Shown: positions 1 through 9,248, counted from the first letter of the stretch. The stretch: DNA of 64,000 nucleotides from Marinomonas rhizomae (GCF_024397855.1 NZ_CP073343.1:806001-870000); one strand, 5' to 3'. Made by a program: numbers and translations. Notes: generated by a model not told the origin, from the letters alone.

Positions 1-1
1 A

Positions 2-376
2 GGCATGGAAGAAGTTCGTCAGTATCGTAAAGCCCATCAAGATGCGTTTTACTACAACTGGAAACTGCATATTCCAGAAGAGTTCCAATATCCATTTGAG
101 CCGACACATGAAAAAGTGCGAGAGCTAAACCTACACTTCAATCAAGAGACGCATTTGCTTGCCGCGGATTTACGTCGTGCCTTTTCGTCTATCGTTGCCG
201 GCAACGTAAAAGCGCAAGGCGTGGCTTACATCAAAGAGTTTGGGCCGTTCGAGATTCATGGCGACAAAGCGTTATTGGCGAAACTGGATGCCTTGTTGCA
301 AGCGTTTGTTCGTCAGCAACGGATGAAGTTGCCGGGCAGTGCGTATGTGCCGTGTTACAAAGTCATCACAGACTAA
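2..376 (+). CDS. ppnN: Pyrimidine/purine nucleotide 5'-monophosphate nucleosidase, C-terminal part
   Basis: This is the last 124 codons of a gene that begins before the window. The residues closely follow the C-terminus of E. coli PpnN (YgdH): the FEPTHE segment, LLAADLRRAFSSIVAGNV, the EFGPFEIHGDK stretch and the ending KLPGSAYVPCYK. PpnN is a cytosolic LOG-family enzyme of about 450 residues that hydrolyses nucleoside monophosphates to base and ribose 5-phosphate and is stimulated by (p)ppGpp in E. coli. The catalytic N-terminal LOG domain lies outside the window, so integrity cannot be judged. The gene stands alone and is followed by a terminator hairpin at 496-521. Confidence 0.93.
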   Translation, partial: GMEEVRQYRKAHQDAFYYNWKLHIPEEFQYPFEPTHEKVRELNLHFNQETHLLAADLRRAFSSIVAGNVKAQGVAYIKEFGPFEIHGDKALLAKLDALLQAFVRQQRMKLPGSAYVPCYKVITD

Positions 377-495
377 CTGTATGACGTTATGAGCTCTTTG
401 TTAAAAAAAGACTCGTCTTGGCTTCGCTCGTGACGCCATCTCTAACTAGGTGGCTACTGCGCTCGCCAATATGTTGTTAAAAACTGTGATACTAA

Positions 496-526
496 AAAAG
501 GGCTTCTCGTGAAGCCCTTTTCTGTT
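496..526 (+). terminator. Rho-independent terminator, probably bidirectional (ppnN / glsA)
   Basis: The stem AAAAGGGCTTC (496-506) pairs with GAAGCCCTTTT (511-521) around a TCGT loop, with A-rich sequence on the left and T-rich sequence on the right. It lies between the convergent ppnN and glsA genes and can serve both. Confidence 0.8.
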
Positions 527-564
527 TTTGGTCGTTGTATTTTTGCTTCTGGTTTAAGAAGAGC

Positions 565-1476
565 CTAGCCAAATACTGACCAGCCGATACTTTCGGATAG
601 GGCTTCAAGGGCTGCCATGCCCGCTAGTGAATTGCCCGATTTATTGAGCTCTGGAGACCATACGCAAACGGAAAAGCGATTAGGGACGATGGCTAAAATA
701 CCGCCACCAACGCCACTTTTTCCTGGTAGTCCAACGCGATAAGCAAAGTTACCTGCTTCGTCGTAGAGTCCGCTGGTGGCGAGTAGGCCGTTAACTTGGG
801 TTGTTTCTCTTGCGCTAAGAACTTGCTCGCCGCTGAGCTGTGAGTAGCCCTTATTAGCAAGGAAACTAAAGGCTTTCGCTAAGTCCACACAATTCATGCG
901 CATCGCACAGTTGTCGAAGTAGCTATGCAAGACATCTTCTACATCATTTTCGAAATTACCAAAGGCTTTCATTAAGTACGCCATGGAAGCATTTCGAGCA
1001 CGAAACTCATATTCAGAGCTGGCAACGATATGGTCAGAATTCAAATGGGGATTGTCAGCTAAGCGACGAATAAACTCTCGCATGGCGTAATGTGGTGAGG
1101 CGAAACGCGATTGATTCATATCACTGATCACTAAGGCACCAGCATTGATGAAGGGATTGCGCGGTACGCCCGCTTCGTATTCTAACTGTACGAGGGAGTT
1201 AAACGGATTGCCAGAAGGCTCACGTCCAACGCGTTTCCACATGTCCTCGCCATAGTGTTTGATGGCAAGGGTCAAGCTAAAGACTTTAGAAATACTCTGG
1301 ATAGAGAAGTCTGTATGGGCTTGGCCGGCATGATACAGCTCACCATCGTTGCTATAGATGGCGATACCAAACTGATTAGGATCGACATTCGCCAATGCGG
1401 GTATGTAGTCTGCAACTTTGCCTAAACCGATTAATGGTTTTACTTTTTGTTCTATTGAATGCAGTAAATCTTCCAC
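565..1476 (-). CDS. glsA: Glutaminase (serine-dependent, GlsA/YbaS type)
   Basis: Hydrolyses L-glutamine to glutamate and ammonia in the cytosol. The 303 residues match the usual length of the bacterial glutaminase family (beta-lactamase-like fold). Visible family marks are the catalytic SxxK motif in QSISKVF (about residues 61-67), the NPFINAGA segment, the conserved Tyr/Asn region around NCAMRMNC, and [12 protein letters not shown] near the C-terminus. The start is GTG (1474-1476), preceded by a GAGAG-type ribosome site; no in-frame ATG fits better. It is a single gene, convergent with ppnN. Assignment to isoform 1 or 2 is not possible by eye. Confidence 0.95.
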   Translation of the reverse strand: MEDLLHSIEQKVKPLIGLGKVADYIPALANVDPNQFGIAIYSNDGELYHAGQAHTDFSIQSISKVFSLTLAIKHYGEDMWKRVGREPSGNPFNSLVQLEYEAGVPRNPFINAGALVISDMNQSRFASPHYAMREFIRRLADNPHLNSDHIVASSEYEFRARNASMAYLMKAFGNFENDVEDVLHSYFDNCAMRMNCVDLAKAFSFLANKGYSQLSGEQVLSARETTQVNGLLATSGLYDEAGNFAYRVGLPGKSGVGGGILAIVPNRFSVCVWSPELNKSGNSLAGMAALEALSESIGWSVFG

Positions 1477-1564
1477 ATCACTCTCATTAAACAGCGTTAA
1501 AGGGGGCGGCTAGTATAGAGAAACTGATAAGGAAACCCCAGTGGAATTTTTTAATGAAGTGCAT

Positions 1565-1590
1565 AAAAAAGCCCCCAAAAGAGGGGGCTA
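1565..1590 (-). terminator. Rho-independent terminator of the choice-of-anchor I lipoprotein gene
   Basis: Read on the minus strand, AGCCCCC-loop-GGGGGCT (1570-1589) is followed by a run of T (1565-1570). It sits 21 bases past the stop codon of the lipoprotein gene. Confidence 0.8.
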
Positions 1591-1610
1591 AAGTTATTGA
1601 TTATGGATCA

Positions 1611-3290
1611 TTATTTGACTGGTGAAATGCCGTAAACCGATGTGGTTCCACTGACTTCATTGCCGACAATCAATAGGGCTTGACCTGTTGGACTGTCTTG
1701 TTTTGAAACAAAACTCATACCTTCTGGGCCAAGATCGCCTGCTGCCGAGGTGTCAACTTTAGCATCGAAGTTCCGGCTGGTTAAGTATTGCACAAACTGG
1801 CTTTTTGCCGGTGTTGTGATGTCGTATACCATGATGCCGCCAACACGCTCTAAACCAATAAAGGCATAAGTACGACCATCGATTTGGCCTAGGGTTAAAG
1901 CTTCAGGTTCTGGGCCTTTGTCATCGCTACGGCCATCGGTTTTGTTCGAGTCGTTCGACGCGTTAAAGCCATTTTCGCCTAATTGATTAGCCGTAATACG
2001 TTCGAAATCGTTACCGCTATCAAAGACTTGCTCGCCAGTGTCACCGCTCCATATAGAAAATGAGCGTGCGCCGTAACCATACAACTCAGTAAAAGTACAA
2101 TTGCTTGGTGCGCCTTTTACGAGCTCACAATCTTTTGCGCCCAACGTGCTGGTGATTTTCATGCGCCCCAGGTTTTTGTCATCTTCTAGCTGACCTTCAA
2201 TGCTATGCTTAAGCGGGCTAGTTAGTGCAAGACGGCTGTTGAGTTCGGCAAGGTCTTTGACACGATATTCTTCGCTGAAGCCTTTGTAATCTCTAGAGTC
2301 ACCTTCATTGGCTGTGACGATGTAGGTTTTTCCAGAAATCATATAAGAAGCAATGCTGTCTGGCATATACATGCCTAGAACAGGCCAGTTTTGTAGCTGA
2401 ATGGTTTTGTCCTTATCGCTAATATCAAGCTCGTTACCCGTTTTGTTGTAATCTTTGACACCTAAAGCCCAAATAGCATCGACTGACTTGTTAGATAGAT
2501 CGATTTTTGCGATACCGTTATTTTCTTGTAATGACACAAACGCATAACGATTGTCTTTGGATACAGTAATGTATTCTGGCTCTAAGTCTTGAGCGACACT
2601 GGCGTTAGGGCCGAAAATGCGTAATCCAGCAGGGCGCTCAGCCGCTCGTGATCCGCCGTTATTGAAGTCACGAAATGATACCTCGGTGACGTCTTTTTGG
2701 CTTAATGTCGTGATGTCATTTGGAATGGCAATGATGCTGATACTGCCTTCTGGATCAATGGTGTATTCATCGTTTGGCTCACCTTCGTTTGCCACAACAA
2801 CTTGTTTACCATCGTGGGTAAAGGTCACCATATCAGGAAGCGCACCGACTTTTACAGCGGTAATAAAGGTATGGCCATCAATTTTGTAGAAAGCGATGTA
2901 ACCCATGTTTTGTTTTGGTTTAGCTTCAATAGCAACGGCCATAATACCCTTGTGTACGCTGACACTGTTTGCTGCGCCAAGGGCTACTCCCATCAAGTTT
3001 GCGACGTCTTTGCTGACATCCAGTGTTTTGATTTTGTTGGGCGCTGTTGGTTCTTTCATAGATAGAACATCTATTTTTCCAGAGTTCGCATTGACCACAA
3101 ATGTTTCGTGGGTTTTTGCATCATACGCCACTATCTCGGCAGCACTGCCGTCAAATACGCCCGATTCATAACGTCCTAAAAAGCTTAGTTCGATGGAAGA
3201 CGTTGCAGAGTATGTGTCGGTGTTCGTTGTTGTGCAGCCACCAAGTAAGGCAACAGTGGCACATAAAGGTAATGCAATAGGCAAACGCAT
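1611..3290 (-). CDS. Choice-of-anchor I family lipoprotein (beta-propeller-like, function unknown)
   Basis: A 559-residue exported protein. The start at 3290 is preferred over an upstream in-frame codon at 3398: it has a GGAGA ribosome site and directly encodes a lipoprotein signal peptide (MRLPIALPLCATVALLGGC, lipobox LLGGC, Cys19). The body carries the repeated blade-like segments of the 'choice-of-anchor I' family (for example VVANEGEPNDEY, YIVTANEGDSRDY, PEALTLGQIDGRTYAFIGLERVGGI and LGPEGMSF), a family sometimes annotated as alkaline-phosphatase-like and found in Pho regulons. No catalytic residues can be assigned by eye. It is expected to be attached to a membrane facing the periplasm or the outside. 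It is a single gene with its own terminator; the upstream nudC runs in the same direction and ends about 110 bases away. Confidence 0.8.
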   Translation of the reverse strand: MRLPIALPLCATVALLGGCTTTNTDTYSATSSIELSFLGRYESGVFDGSAAEIVAYDAKTHETFVVNANSGKIDVLSMKEPTAPNKIKTLDVSKDVANLMGVALGAANSVSVHKGIMAVAIEAKPKQNMGYIAFYKIDGHTFITAVKVGALPDMVTFTHDGKQVVVANEGEPNDEYTIDPEGSISIIAIPNDITTLSQKDVTEVSFRDFNNGGSRAAERPAGLRIFGPNASVAQDLEPEYITVSKDNRYAFVSLQENNGIAKIDLSNKSVDAIWALGVKDYNKTGNELDISDKDKTIQLQNWPVLGMYMPDSIASYMISGKTYIVTANEGDSRDYKGFSEEYRVKDLAELNSRLALTSPLKHSIEGQLEDDKNLGRMKITSTLGAKDCELVKGAPSNCTFTELYGYGARSFSIWSGDTGEQVFDSGNDFERITANQLGENGFNASNDSNKTDGRSDDKGPEPEALTLGQIDGRTYAFIGLERVGGIMVYDITTPAKSQFVQYLTSRNFDAKVDTSAAGDLGPEGMSFVSKQDSPTGQALLIVGNEVSGTTSVYGISPVK

Positions 3291-3399
3291 GAAGATGTCT
3301 CCAGAGGGGAAAGTTTGTGCATTTACTCTAGCGACTGAATATGACAAGAAAGTTGCAAATGGCAGTTGTTTTTCACTTACTACCATTTGCGATAACAAG

Positions 3400-4206
3400 T
3401 TAAGGCAATGAGTTTTTGATGTGTTCTACATGTAGATTAATCAGTTGTCCTGAAATCGTCGCGTTGTTGGGGATATTTGGTAAGTCATCAATTGAGTACC
3501 AGTTGGCTTCTTCTATTTCACCTGGTGCAGGGGTGATGTCACCACTTTTATAGTCCGCAAAAAAACCGGCCATTAACTGATGTGGGAAAGACCAAGGCTG
3601 GCTGCTTACATAGCGAATGTTGGTGACTTCCAGACCGACTTCTTCTCTAATTTCTCTTGCTACGGCCTGTTCTAATGTTTCCCCCGCTTCGACAAACCCC
3701 GCGATGTTACTGAACCTGTCTTTAGGTGCTTGTGGGCCACGAGCAAGTAGAATTTGATCGTCTTTGCGGATCGATATAATGACGCAAGGGGAAATGCGAG
3801 GATAGTGACGCAGGTGACAAGACGGGCAGATCTTGGTGTGTTCGGCCACGTGCTTTTCGTTCATTGGCGAGCCACATCGACCACAAAATTGGTGATCACG
3901 ATCCCAGGTAGATAACTGATGAGCACGACTTAATAAAATGTAATGGTGCTGGTCTTGTAAGAAGAGCAACTCTCTGAGACCAATTTCGGAAAAGCCTTTG
4001 GGAATGGATTCAAAGCGACACACGAAGATGTCTTGTCCATGCCATTTTCCACAGTAGATAGCGCTCATTTTTGAATTAGGTTGGAAGTGTGTAAAAGGCG
4101 TAAGAAATTGATTTTCTGACTCTACTAATACTTGATTTCGATGTAGCAGAATATAGAGCGCATCTTGATGGGGAAGAGGGTGTGTTTGAGTGCCTATTTC
4201 TAACAT
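3400..4206 (-). CDS. nudC: NAD(H) pyrophosphatase, Nudix family
   Basis: Cleaves NADH to NMNH and AMP; in E. coli it also removes NAD caps from RNA. The 268 residues show the NudC order: a variable N-terminal domain, a four-cysteine zinc ribbon (CGRCG about residue 110, CPSC about residue 131), and a Nudix box beginning GFVEAGE and ending REIREEVGL (about residues 176-198), followed by the SQPWSFPHQLMAGF motif diagnostic of NudC. It starts with ATG at 4206. It stands in tandem with the lipoprotein gene, but the gap of about 110 bases gives no proof of co-transcription. Confidence 0.95.
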   Translation of the reverse strand: MLEIGTQTHPLPHQDALYILLHRNQVLVESENQFLTPFTHFQPNSKMSAIYCGKWHGQDIFVCRFESIPKGFSEIGLRELLFLQDQHHYILLSRAHQLSTWDRDHQFCGRCGSPMNEKHVAEHTKICPSCHLRHYPRISPCVIISIRKDDQILLARGPQAPKDRFSNIAGFVEAGETLEQAVAREIREEVGLEVTNIRYVSSQPWSFPHQLMAGFFADYKSGDITPAPGEIEEANWYSIDDLPNIPNNATISGQLINLHVEHIKNSLP

Positions 4207-4279
4207 GTGATTGCTCGGTTTGCGTCTAAAAGAATTACGCTAACGCGATCATCTTCTAGACGCAATAACCTTGGTGGAT

Positions 4280-5305
4280 TTAATTCCAGTCCAGAATGAT
4301 TTTTCCTGATTTGCCAGACCCCATGGTGTCGAAGCCTTGCTGAAAGTCATCAACATGAAAGCGATGGGTGATTATTGGGGAAATATCTAAGCCAGATTGC
4401 AGCATGGCAACCATTTTGTACCAAGTTTCGTACATTTCTCGTCCATATATGCCCTTGATTATAAGGCCTTTAAAGATGACTTGGTTCCAGTCTATCAGTG
4501 TGTCTTTTCCTGGGATGCCTAACATGGCAATTTTCCCGCCGTGATTCATGCATTCCAGCATGGAGCGGAATGCAGTGTCATTGCCTGACATTTCCAAGCC
4601 CACGTCAAAGCCTTCGTGCATGTCTATCTCGTTCATCACATCTTTTAATGATTCACGGCTGACGTTGACGGTGCGGGTCGCGCCCATTTTTTTTGCCAGA
4701 TCTAAGCGGAAGTCGTTTATATCGGTAATCACCACATTGCGCGCACCTACATGCTTAGCAATGGCTGCTGCCATGGCGCCAATGGGACCTGCGCCTGTGA
4801 TTAAAACGTCTTCACCGATTAGGTCAAAAGACAGGGCGGTATGAGTGGCATTACCAAATGGATCGAGTATTGCCGCCATTTCGTCGCTGATGTTATTGGG
4901 GATCTTGAATGCGTTGCTGGCTGGAATGACCAAATATTCCGCGAAAGCGCCGGTGCGATTGACGCCAACCCCAAGCGTTGTTCGACACAGATGGCGACGG
5001 CCGGCACGACAGTTTCTGCAATGGCCACAAGTAATATGACCTTCCCCAGAAACACGGTCACCTACACTGAACCCAGACACTTCTGGGCCAATCTCTGTGA
5101 TCACACCAACAAACTCATGACCCACTGTCATAGGCACAGGAATGGTGCTCTGCGCCCAATCGTCCCATTGATAGATATGCATGTCTGTTCCACAGATGGC
5201 GGTTTTGCTTATTTTGATCACGACATCGTTATGTCCACATTCTGGATGCGGGACGTCTGTCATCCAAATGCCTTTTTCCGCATGAAGTTTCGCAAGCGTT
5301 TTCAT
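4280..5305 (-). CDS. tdh: L-threonine 3-dehydrogenase
   Basis: Oxidises L-threonine to 2-amino-3-ketobutyrate with NAD+, the first step of threonine degradation to glycine and acetyl-CoA. The 341 residues match the zinc medium-chain dehydrogenase family exactly: catalytic zinc Cys38 in AICGTD, GHEFVG (about residues 62-67), the structural-zinc cluster [15 protein letters not shown], the Rossmann motif GAGPIG, and [13 protein letters not shown] typical of Tdh. The ATG overlaps the stop codon of kbl by one base (TAATG), so the two are translationally coupled. No terminator is obvious after it. Confidence 0.97.
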   Translation of the reverse strand: MKTLAKLHAEKGIWMTDVPHPECGHNDVVIKISKTAICGTDMHIYQWDDWAQSTIPVPMTVGHEFVGVITEIGPEVSGFSVGDRVSGEGHITCGHCRNCRAGRRHLCRTTLGVGVNRTGAFAEYLVIPASNAFKIPNNISDEMAAILDPFGNATHTALSFDLIGEDVLITGAGPIGAMAAAIAKHVGARNVVITDINDFRLDLAKKMGATRTVNVSRESLKDVMNEIDMHEGFDVGLEMSGNDTAFRSMLECMNHGGKIAMLGIPGKDTLIDWNQVIFKGLIIKGIYGREMYETWYKMVAMLQSGLDISPIITHRFHVDDFQQGFDTMGSGKSGKIILDWN

Positions 5306-6525
5306 TATTTATTTCCTTCCCTTTTTCCTTCAATGACACCCATCTCGCGGCCTACCTTGGCAAAGGCGGCTATGGCAAGATCGAGCTGTTCCCTTGTTAG
5401 TGACGCTGACATTTGTGTGCGAATTCTGGCTTTGCCCATTGGGACAACTGGGTAGGCGAATCCGGTTACAAAGATCCCTTCCTTATATAGCGCATTTGCC
5501 ATCTCTTGTGCGAGTTTTGCGTCTCCTAAAATAACAGGAATAATAGGGTGATCGCCAGGTATCAGGTTGAAGCCTAAAGCGTTCATTTGGCTGCGGAAGT
5601 ATTGGCTGTTTGCTTTTAATTGCTTGCGAGCCGAATCGCCTTGTTTGAGAGTCTCGATAATTTGTAAGCTGGTGGCGGTAATGACGGGCGCCAGTGAGTT
5701 TGAAAACAAGTAAGGGCGAGAGCGCTGGCGTAACCAGTCGACAATGCTTTTAGAGGCGCTGGTGTAGCCACCTGAAGCGCCACCAAGGGCTTTACCTAAT
5801 GTGCCAGTGATGATGTCGATACGACCGAGTACATCGCAGTATTCATGGCTGCCTCGGCCATTTTCGCCCAAAAAACCTACCGCATGAGAATCGTCTACCA
5901 TTACTAACGCATCGTATTTGTCGGCAAGGTCGCAAACCGATTTAAGGTCGGCGATGATACCGTCCATGGAAAACACACCGTCGGTTACAATCAGCTTAGT
6001 TTTCGTACCGTCTTTATCGGCTTGTTGGAGCTTGGCTTCCAGTTCATTCATGTCGTTGTTGGCGTAACGGTAGCGCTTTGCTTTGCATAGGCGAATACCG
6101 TCAATAATGCTGGCGTGGTTGAGCACATCACTGATGACTGCGTCTTCATCATTAAGCAGTGTTTCAAATAAGCCGCCGTTGGCATCAAAGCAAGAAGAAT
6201 ACAAAATGGTGTCTTCCATTTGTAAAAAGTCGCTTAAGCTTTTTTCCAGTTGAGTATGTATGTCTTGTGTTCCGCAAATAAAACGCACGGAAGCCATGCC
6301 GTAGCCGTAATCATTTAGTGCCTGATGAGCGGTTTTTGTGACTTGGCTATCATTTGCCAGTCCAAGGTAGTTGTTTGCGCACAGGTTGATTAAAGGTGTT
6401 TTGTCAGCTGTAGTGATTTGGCTCGCTTGTGGTGTGATTAGTGGGCGCTCTATTTTATAGAGGCCTTCTTCTCTAAGACCTTGGAGTTGGTTATCTAAAT
6501 TCTTGTAAAAAGTAGATTTGCTCAT
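5305..6525 (-). CDS. kbl: Glycine C-acetyltransferase (2-amino-3-ketobutyrate CoA ligase)
   Basis: PLP enzyme that converts 2-amino-3-ketobutyrate and CoA to glycine and acetyl-CoA, consuming the unstable product of Tdh. The 406 residues belong to the alpha-oxoamine synthase family: [11 protein letters not shown] near the N-terminus, the [10 protein letters not shown] segment, and the PLP lysine in [14 protein letters not shown] (about residue 245). The ATG at 6525 is preceded by GAGGAAAGAAA, a good ribosome site. It is the first gene of the kbl-tdh operon; the promoter must lie in 6526-6690. Confidence 0.97.
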   Translation of the reverse strand: MSKSTFYKNLDNQLQGLREEGLYKIERPLITPQASQITTADKTPLINLCANNYLGLANDSQVTKTAHQALNDYGYGMASVRFICGTQDIHTQLEKSLSDFLQMEDTILYSSCFDANGGLFETLLNDEDAVISDVLNHASIIDGIRLCKAKRYRYANNDMNELEAKLQQADKDGTKTKLIVTDGVFSMDGIIADLKSVCDLADKYDALVMVDDSHAVGFLGENGRGSHEYCDVLGRIDIITGTLGKALGGASGGYTSASKSIVDWLRQRSRPYLFSNSLAPVITATSLQIIETLKQGDSARKQLKANSQYFRSQMNALGFNLIPGDHPIIPVILGDAKLAQEMANALYKEGIFVTGFAYPVVPMGKARIRTQMSASLTREQLDLAIAAFAKVGREMGVIEGKREGNK

Positions 6526-6724
6526 TTTCTTTCCTCTTGTGGAGATAGTGATTCCTTGTCTTATTCACTCCTTATGTCTATTGAGTGTAGGAGGCCTGTA
6601 TCAATATGAGTAGATGCAGTGACATGGCAAAACAGGCATAACAGTTTTGTTGTTTTGAACAGACTGGTCACGCTGCCAGTTCGTCCGTAGAATGTGGGCA
6701 AACATTAATCAAAGAGGAAATGAC

Positions 6725-7789
6725 ATGTTGTCAAAGGTTCATTACAGCATCTTATTAGGAGCGTTGAGTGCCAGTATGGCGGTTCAAGCTCAGGATTATT
6801 TACCGGTTCTGCAATACCACCATGTAAGTGCGAGTTCACCGAAATCGACTTCAGTGACACCTGAACAATTTACCGAGCAAATGGATTATTTAAAGAGCGC
6901 GGGCTTTCAGGTAGTGGATCTGCGTTCTGCGTTGGATGACTTAAAGGCAAATAAGCCGTTGCCGGAAAAAGCCGTTGCTATTTCGTTTGATGACGCTTAT
7001 CGCAGCATTTACCAAGCAGGCTTTCCTATTCTTAAAGAAAGAAACTTTCCTTTTACGGTGTTTATTAATACCGAACCCGTTGAGCGTAAGAGTCGCAGTT
7101 TCTTAACTTGGGATCAGATGAAAGAGATGGAGCAATCTGGTGGGGTGTTTGCTAACCATACTATCAGTCATCCTTATATGTTGCGTAAAGAGAAGGGCGA
7201 GTCTGATGAAGCTTGGTTGTCTCGTATGACAAAAGAAGTGGATACCGTTGAAGAGCTGCTTGAAAAAAACCTAGGTCATTCACCAAAGATGTTGGCTTAT
7301 CCTTATGGCGAATCGAATAGCCAGATACGAGATATGATGAAAGATCGAGGCATAATGGCATTTGGTCAGCAGTCTGGTGTGGTGAGTGCGGATTCAGATT
7401 TTGAAAACTTACCGCGTTTTCCTGCTTCAGGTGCTTATGCCAAGATGTCTACATTAAAGACGAAGCTAAATGCCAAGCCTATGCCTTTATTGTCTGAAAA
7501 GACTGGCGGAGATTATGCAACGGATCAGCCTGTGTCGATCCGTTTAACCTTTAAAGAAGGTAGGTATCGTTTTAAAGACTTGGCTTGTTATGTATCTGGT
7601 CAAGGTAAAGCTAAGCTGGACTGGGTTTCTGATACTGAAGTCACGGCGACGGCTCCTAAACCATTTGGCGTTGGTCGAGGCCGTATTAACTGCACTATGC
7701 CAGACAATTCAGGCAAGCATTATTACTGGTATTCTAACGTTTGGATCCGTTCTTCGGCTGATCAGGGCTATGTGAGTGAAAAAAGTTAA
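6725..7789 (+). CDS. Secreted polysaccharide deacetylase (CE4 family)
   Basis: A 354-residue exported protein. The start at 6725 follows AAAGAGGAA and gives a clean signal peptide (cleavage near AVQAQDY); an upstream codon at 6692 would only lengthen it. The NodB-homology/CE4 fold shows the early YHHV segment, the metal/catalytic motif SFDDAY (about residues 86-91), the HTISHPY motif providing the two histidines, and AYPYGES. The arrangement resembles the deacetylase domain of PgaB, but the PgaB glycosidase domain is absent; about 100 C-terminal residues form an unassigned beta-rich region. The expected role is removal of acetyl groups from N-acetylglucosamine polymers in the periplasm or envelope. 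It is a single gene upstream of the tRNA cluster. Confidence 0.85.
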   Translation: MLSKVHYSILLGALSASMAVQAQDYLPVLQYHHVSASSPKSTSVTPEQFTEQMDYLKSAGFQVVDLRSALDDLKANKPLPEKAVAISFDDAYRSIYQAGFPILKERNFPFTVFINTEPVERKSRSFLTWDQMKEMEQSGGVFANHTISHPYMLRKEKGESDEAWLSRMTKEVDTVEELLEKNLGHSPKMLAYPYGESNSQIRDMMKDRGIMAFGQQSGVVSADSDFENLPRFPASGAYAKMSTLKTKLNAKPMPLLSEKTGGDYATDQPVSIRLTFKEGRYRFKDLACYVSGQGKAKLDWVSDTEVTATAPKPFGVGRGRINCTMPDNSGKHYYWYSNVWIRSSADQGYVSEKS

Positions 7790-7807
7790 ACTTTTTTCAA
7801 AAAGAGG

Positions 7808-7835
7808 TTGCACTGAAATTTCAAATCAGTATTAT
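7808..7835 (+). promoter_or_regulatory. Promoter of the eight-gene tRNA cluster
   Basis: A -35-like TTGCAC (7808-7813) and a -10-like TATTAT (7830-7835) are separated by 16 bases and followed by the GC-rich stretch CGCTCGC, the kind of discriminator seen at stringently controlled stable-RNA promoters. The first tRNA begins 17 bases beyond the -10. Confidence 0.5.
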
Positions 7836-7851
7836 ACACCTCGCTCGCAAC

Positions 7852-7942
7852 GGAGGGGTGGCAGAGCGGTTTAATGCACCAGTCTTGAAAACTGGCGTAG
7901 GTTAATAGCCTACCGAGAGTTCGAATCTCTCCTCCTCCGCCA
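7852..7942 (+). tRNA. tRNA-Ser (anticodon UGA)
   Basis: A 91-nt class II tRNA with long variable arm and encoded CCA. Acceptor GGAGGGG pairs with CTCCTCC; the anticodon loop CTTGAAA carries TGA at 7886-7888; the T arm is GAGAG-TTCGAAT-CTCTC. It is the first gene of the cluster. Confidence 0.97.
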
Positions 7943-7983
7943 TCTTCTAAAGATGGTTGTTGTAAGCAAGATAAAATATTAGT

Positions 7984-8059
7984 TCCTCGATAGCTCAGTT
8001 GGTAGAGCAAATGACTGTTAATCATTGGGTCACTGGTTCGAGTCCAGTTCGAGGAGCCA
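7984..8059 (+). tRNA. tRNA-Asn (anticodon GUU), copy 1
   Basis: 76 nt with encoded CCA; acceptor TCCTCGA/TCGAGGA, anticodon loop CTGTTAA. It is identical to the copy at 8364-8439. Confidence 0.97.
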
Positions 8060-8061
8060 TT

Positions 8062-8138
8062 CGGAGTATAGCGCAGTCTGGTAGCGCGCCTGCTTTGGGA
8101 GCAGGATGTCGGGGGTTCGAATCCCTCTACTCCGACCA
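8062..8138 (+). tRNA. tRNA-Pro (anticodon UGG), copy 1
   Basis: 77 nt with encoded CCA; acceptor CGGAGTA/TACTCCG, anticodon TGG. The T stem is GGGGG/CCCTC and differs from copy 2 by one compensated base pair. It starts 2 bases after tRNA-Asn. Confidence 0.97.
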
Positions 8139-8164
8139 TTTATTTTATTATCACCATTAGTAAT

Positions 8165-8241
8165 GGTGGGCGTAGCTCAGTTGGTAGAGCTCCGGATTGT
8201 GATTCCGGCGGTCGTGGGTTCAAGCCCCATCGTCCACCCCA
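8165..8241 (+). tRNA. tRNA-His (anticodon GUG)
   Basis: 77 nt including the extra G at position -1 (8165) that marks tRNA-His, with encoded CCA. Acceptor GTGGGCG/CGTCCAC, anticodon GTG in loop TTGTGAT. Confidence 0.96.
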
Positions 8242-8254
8242 TTACTTGATAGTT

Positions 8255-8330
8255 GGGTCGTTAGCTCAGTTGGTAGAGCAGTTGACTTTTAATCAATTGG
8301 TCACTGGTTCGAATCCAGTACGACCCACCA
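8255..8330 (+). tRNA. tRNA-Lys (anticodon UUU), copy 1
   Basis: 76 nt with encoded CCA; acceptor GGGTCGT/ACGACCC, anticodon loop CTTTTAA. It is identical to the copy at 8545-8620. Confidence 0.97.
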
Positions 8331-8363
8331 ACTATCTCTGTGCAGAATGCAAATCTGATTAAT

Positions 8364-8439
8364 TCCTCGATAGCTCAGTTGGTAGAGCAAATGACTGTTA
8401 ATCATTGGGTCACTGGTTCGAGTCCAGTTCGAGGAGCCA
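8364..8439 (+). tRNA. tRNA-Asn (anticodon GUU), copy 2
   Basis: Base-for-base identical to copy 1 at 7984-8059. It begins the second Asn-Pro pair of the cluster. Confidence 0.97.
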
Positions 8440-8440
8440 T

Positions 8441-8517
8441 CGGAGTATAGCGCAGTCTGGTAGCGCGCCTGCTTTGGGAGCAGGATGTCGGGAGTTCGAA
8501 TCTCTCTACTCCGACCA
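8441..8517 (+). tRNA. tRNA-Pro (anticodon UGG), copy 2
   Basis: Same as copy 1 except for two substitutions that keep the T stem paired: GGGAG (8490-8494) with CTCTC (8502-8506). Encoded CCA. It starts 1 base after tRNA-Asn. Confidence 0.97.
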
Positions 8518-8544
8518 TTAATAAATCAGTAGAAAATTATGAGC

Positions 8545-8620
8545 GGGTCGTTAGCTCAGTTGGTAGAGCAGTTGACTTTTAATCAATTGGTCACTGGTTC
8601 GAATCCAGTACGACCCACCA
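8545..8620 (+). tRNA. tRNA-Lys (anticodon UUU), copy 2
   Basis: Identical to copy 1. It is the last gene of the cluster; no clear terminator hairpin follows before the heptamer array. Confidence 0.97.
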
Positions 8621-8680
8621 TTCTCATAATCCCATAATATTTAATATTTATTCCTTGACCTTTCCCTACATAGTTTCAAA

Positions 8681-9235
8681 ATCGTCTATCGTCTATCGTC
8701 TATCGTCTATCGTCTATCGTCTATCGTCTATCGTCTATCGTCTATCGTCTATCGTCTATCGTCTATCGTCTATCGTCTATCGTCTATCGTCTATCGTCTA
8801 TCGTCTATCGTCTATCGTCTATCGTCTATCGTCTATCGTCTATCGTCTATCGTCTATCGTCTATCGTCTATCGTCTATCGTCTATCGTCTATCGTCTATC
8901 GTCTATCGTCTATCGTCTATCGTCTATCGTCTATCGTCTATCGTCTATCGTCTATCGTCTATCGTCTATCGTCTATCGTCTATCGTCTATCGTCTATCGT
9001 CTATCGTCTATCGTCTATCGTCTATCGTATCGTCTATCGTCTATCGTCTATCGTCTATCGTCTATCGTCTATCGTCTATCGTCTATCGTCTATCGTCTAT
9101 CGTCTATCGTCTATCGTCTATCGTCTATCGTCTATCGTCTATCGTCTATCGTCTATCGTCTATCGTCTATCGTCTATCGTCTATCGTCTATCGTCTATCG
9201 TCTATCGTCTATCGTCTATCGTCTATCGTCTATCG
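8681..9235. repeat. Heptanucleotide tandem array (TCGTCTA), 78 full copies
   Basis: From 8682 to 9024 there are exactly 49 uninterrupted TCGTCTA units, then one 5-base unit TCGTA (9025-9029), then 29 more units to 9232 and a partial TCG. No base substitution is visible. Because 7 is not a multiple of 3, every plus-strand frame reads the same heptapeptide SSIVYRL endlessly, while every minus-strand frame contains TAG; the long open frame here is a by-product of the repeat. The array sits between the last tRNA-Lys and a decayed transposase. Confidence 0.97.
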
Positions 9236-9248
9236 ATAAGTTGGTTTG

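Noticed and set aside
4841..5455. A 204-codon plus-strand frame across tdh and kbl
   Set aside because: It is antisense to two clearly recognised, coupled genes; no independent evidence of coding.
7786..8139. A 117-codon minus-strand frame (reads VGVEGFEPPTSC...)
   Set aside because: It lies antisense across three tRNA genes; this translation is a well-known artefact of tRNA clusters.
8655..9235. CRISPR array
   Set aside because: The repeat unit is 7 bases with no spacers, and no cas genes are present in the window.
8655..9239. A 194-codon plus-strand frame encoding an endless SSIVYRL repeat
   Set aside because: It is open only because the 7-base unit has no stop in any plus frame; it starts at TTG without a ribosome site. 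It is a repeat, not a gene.
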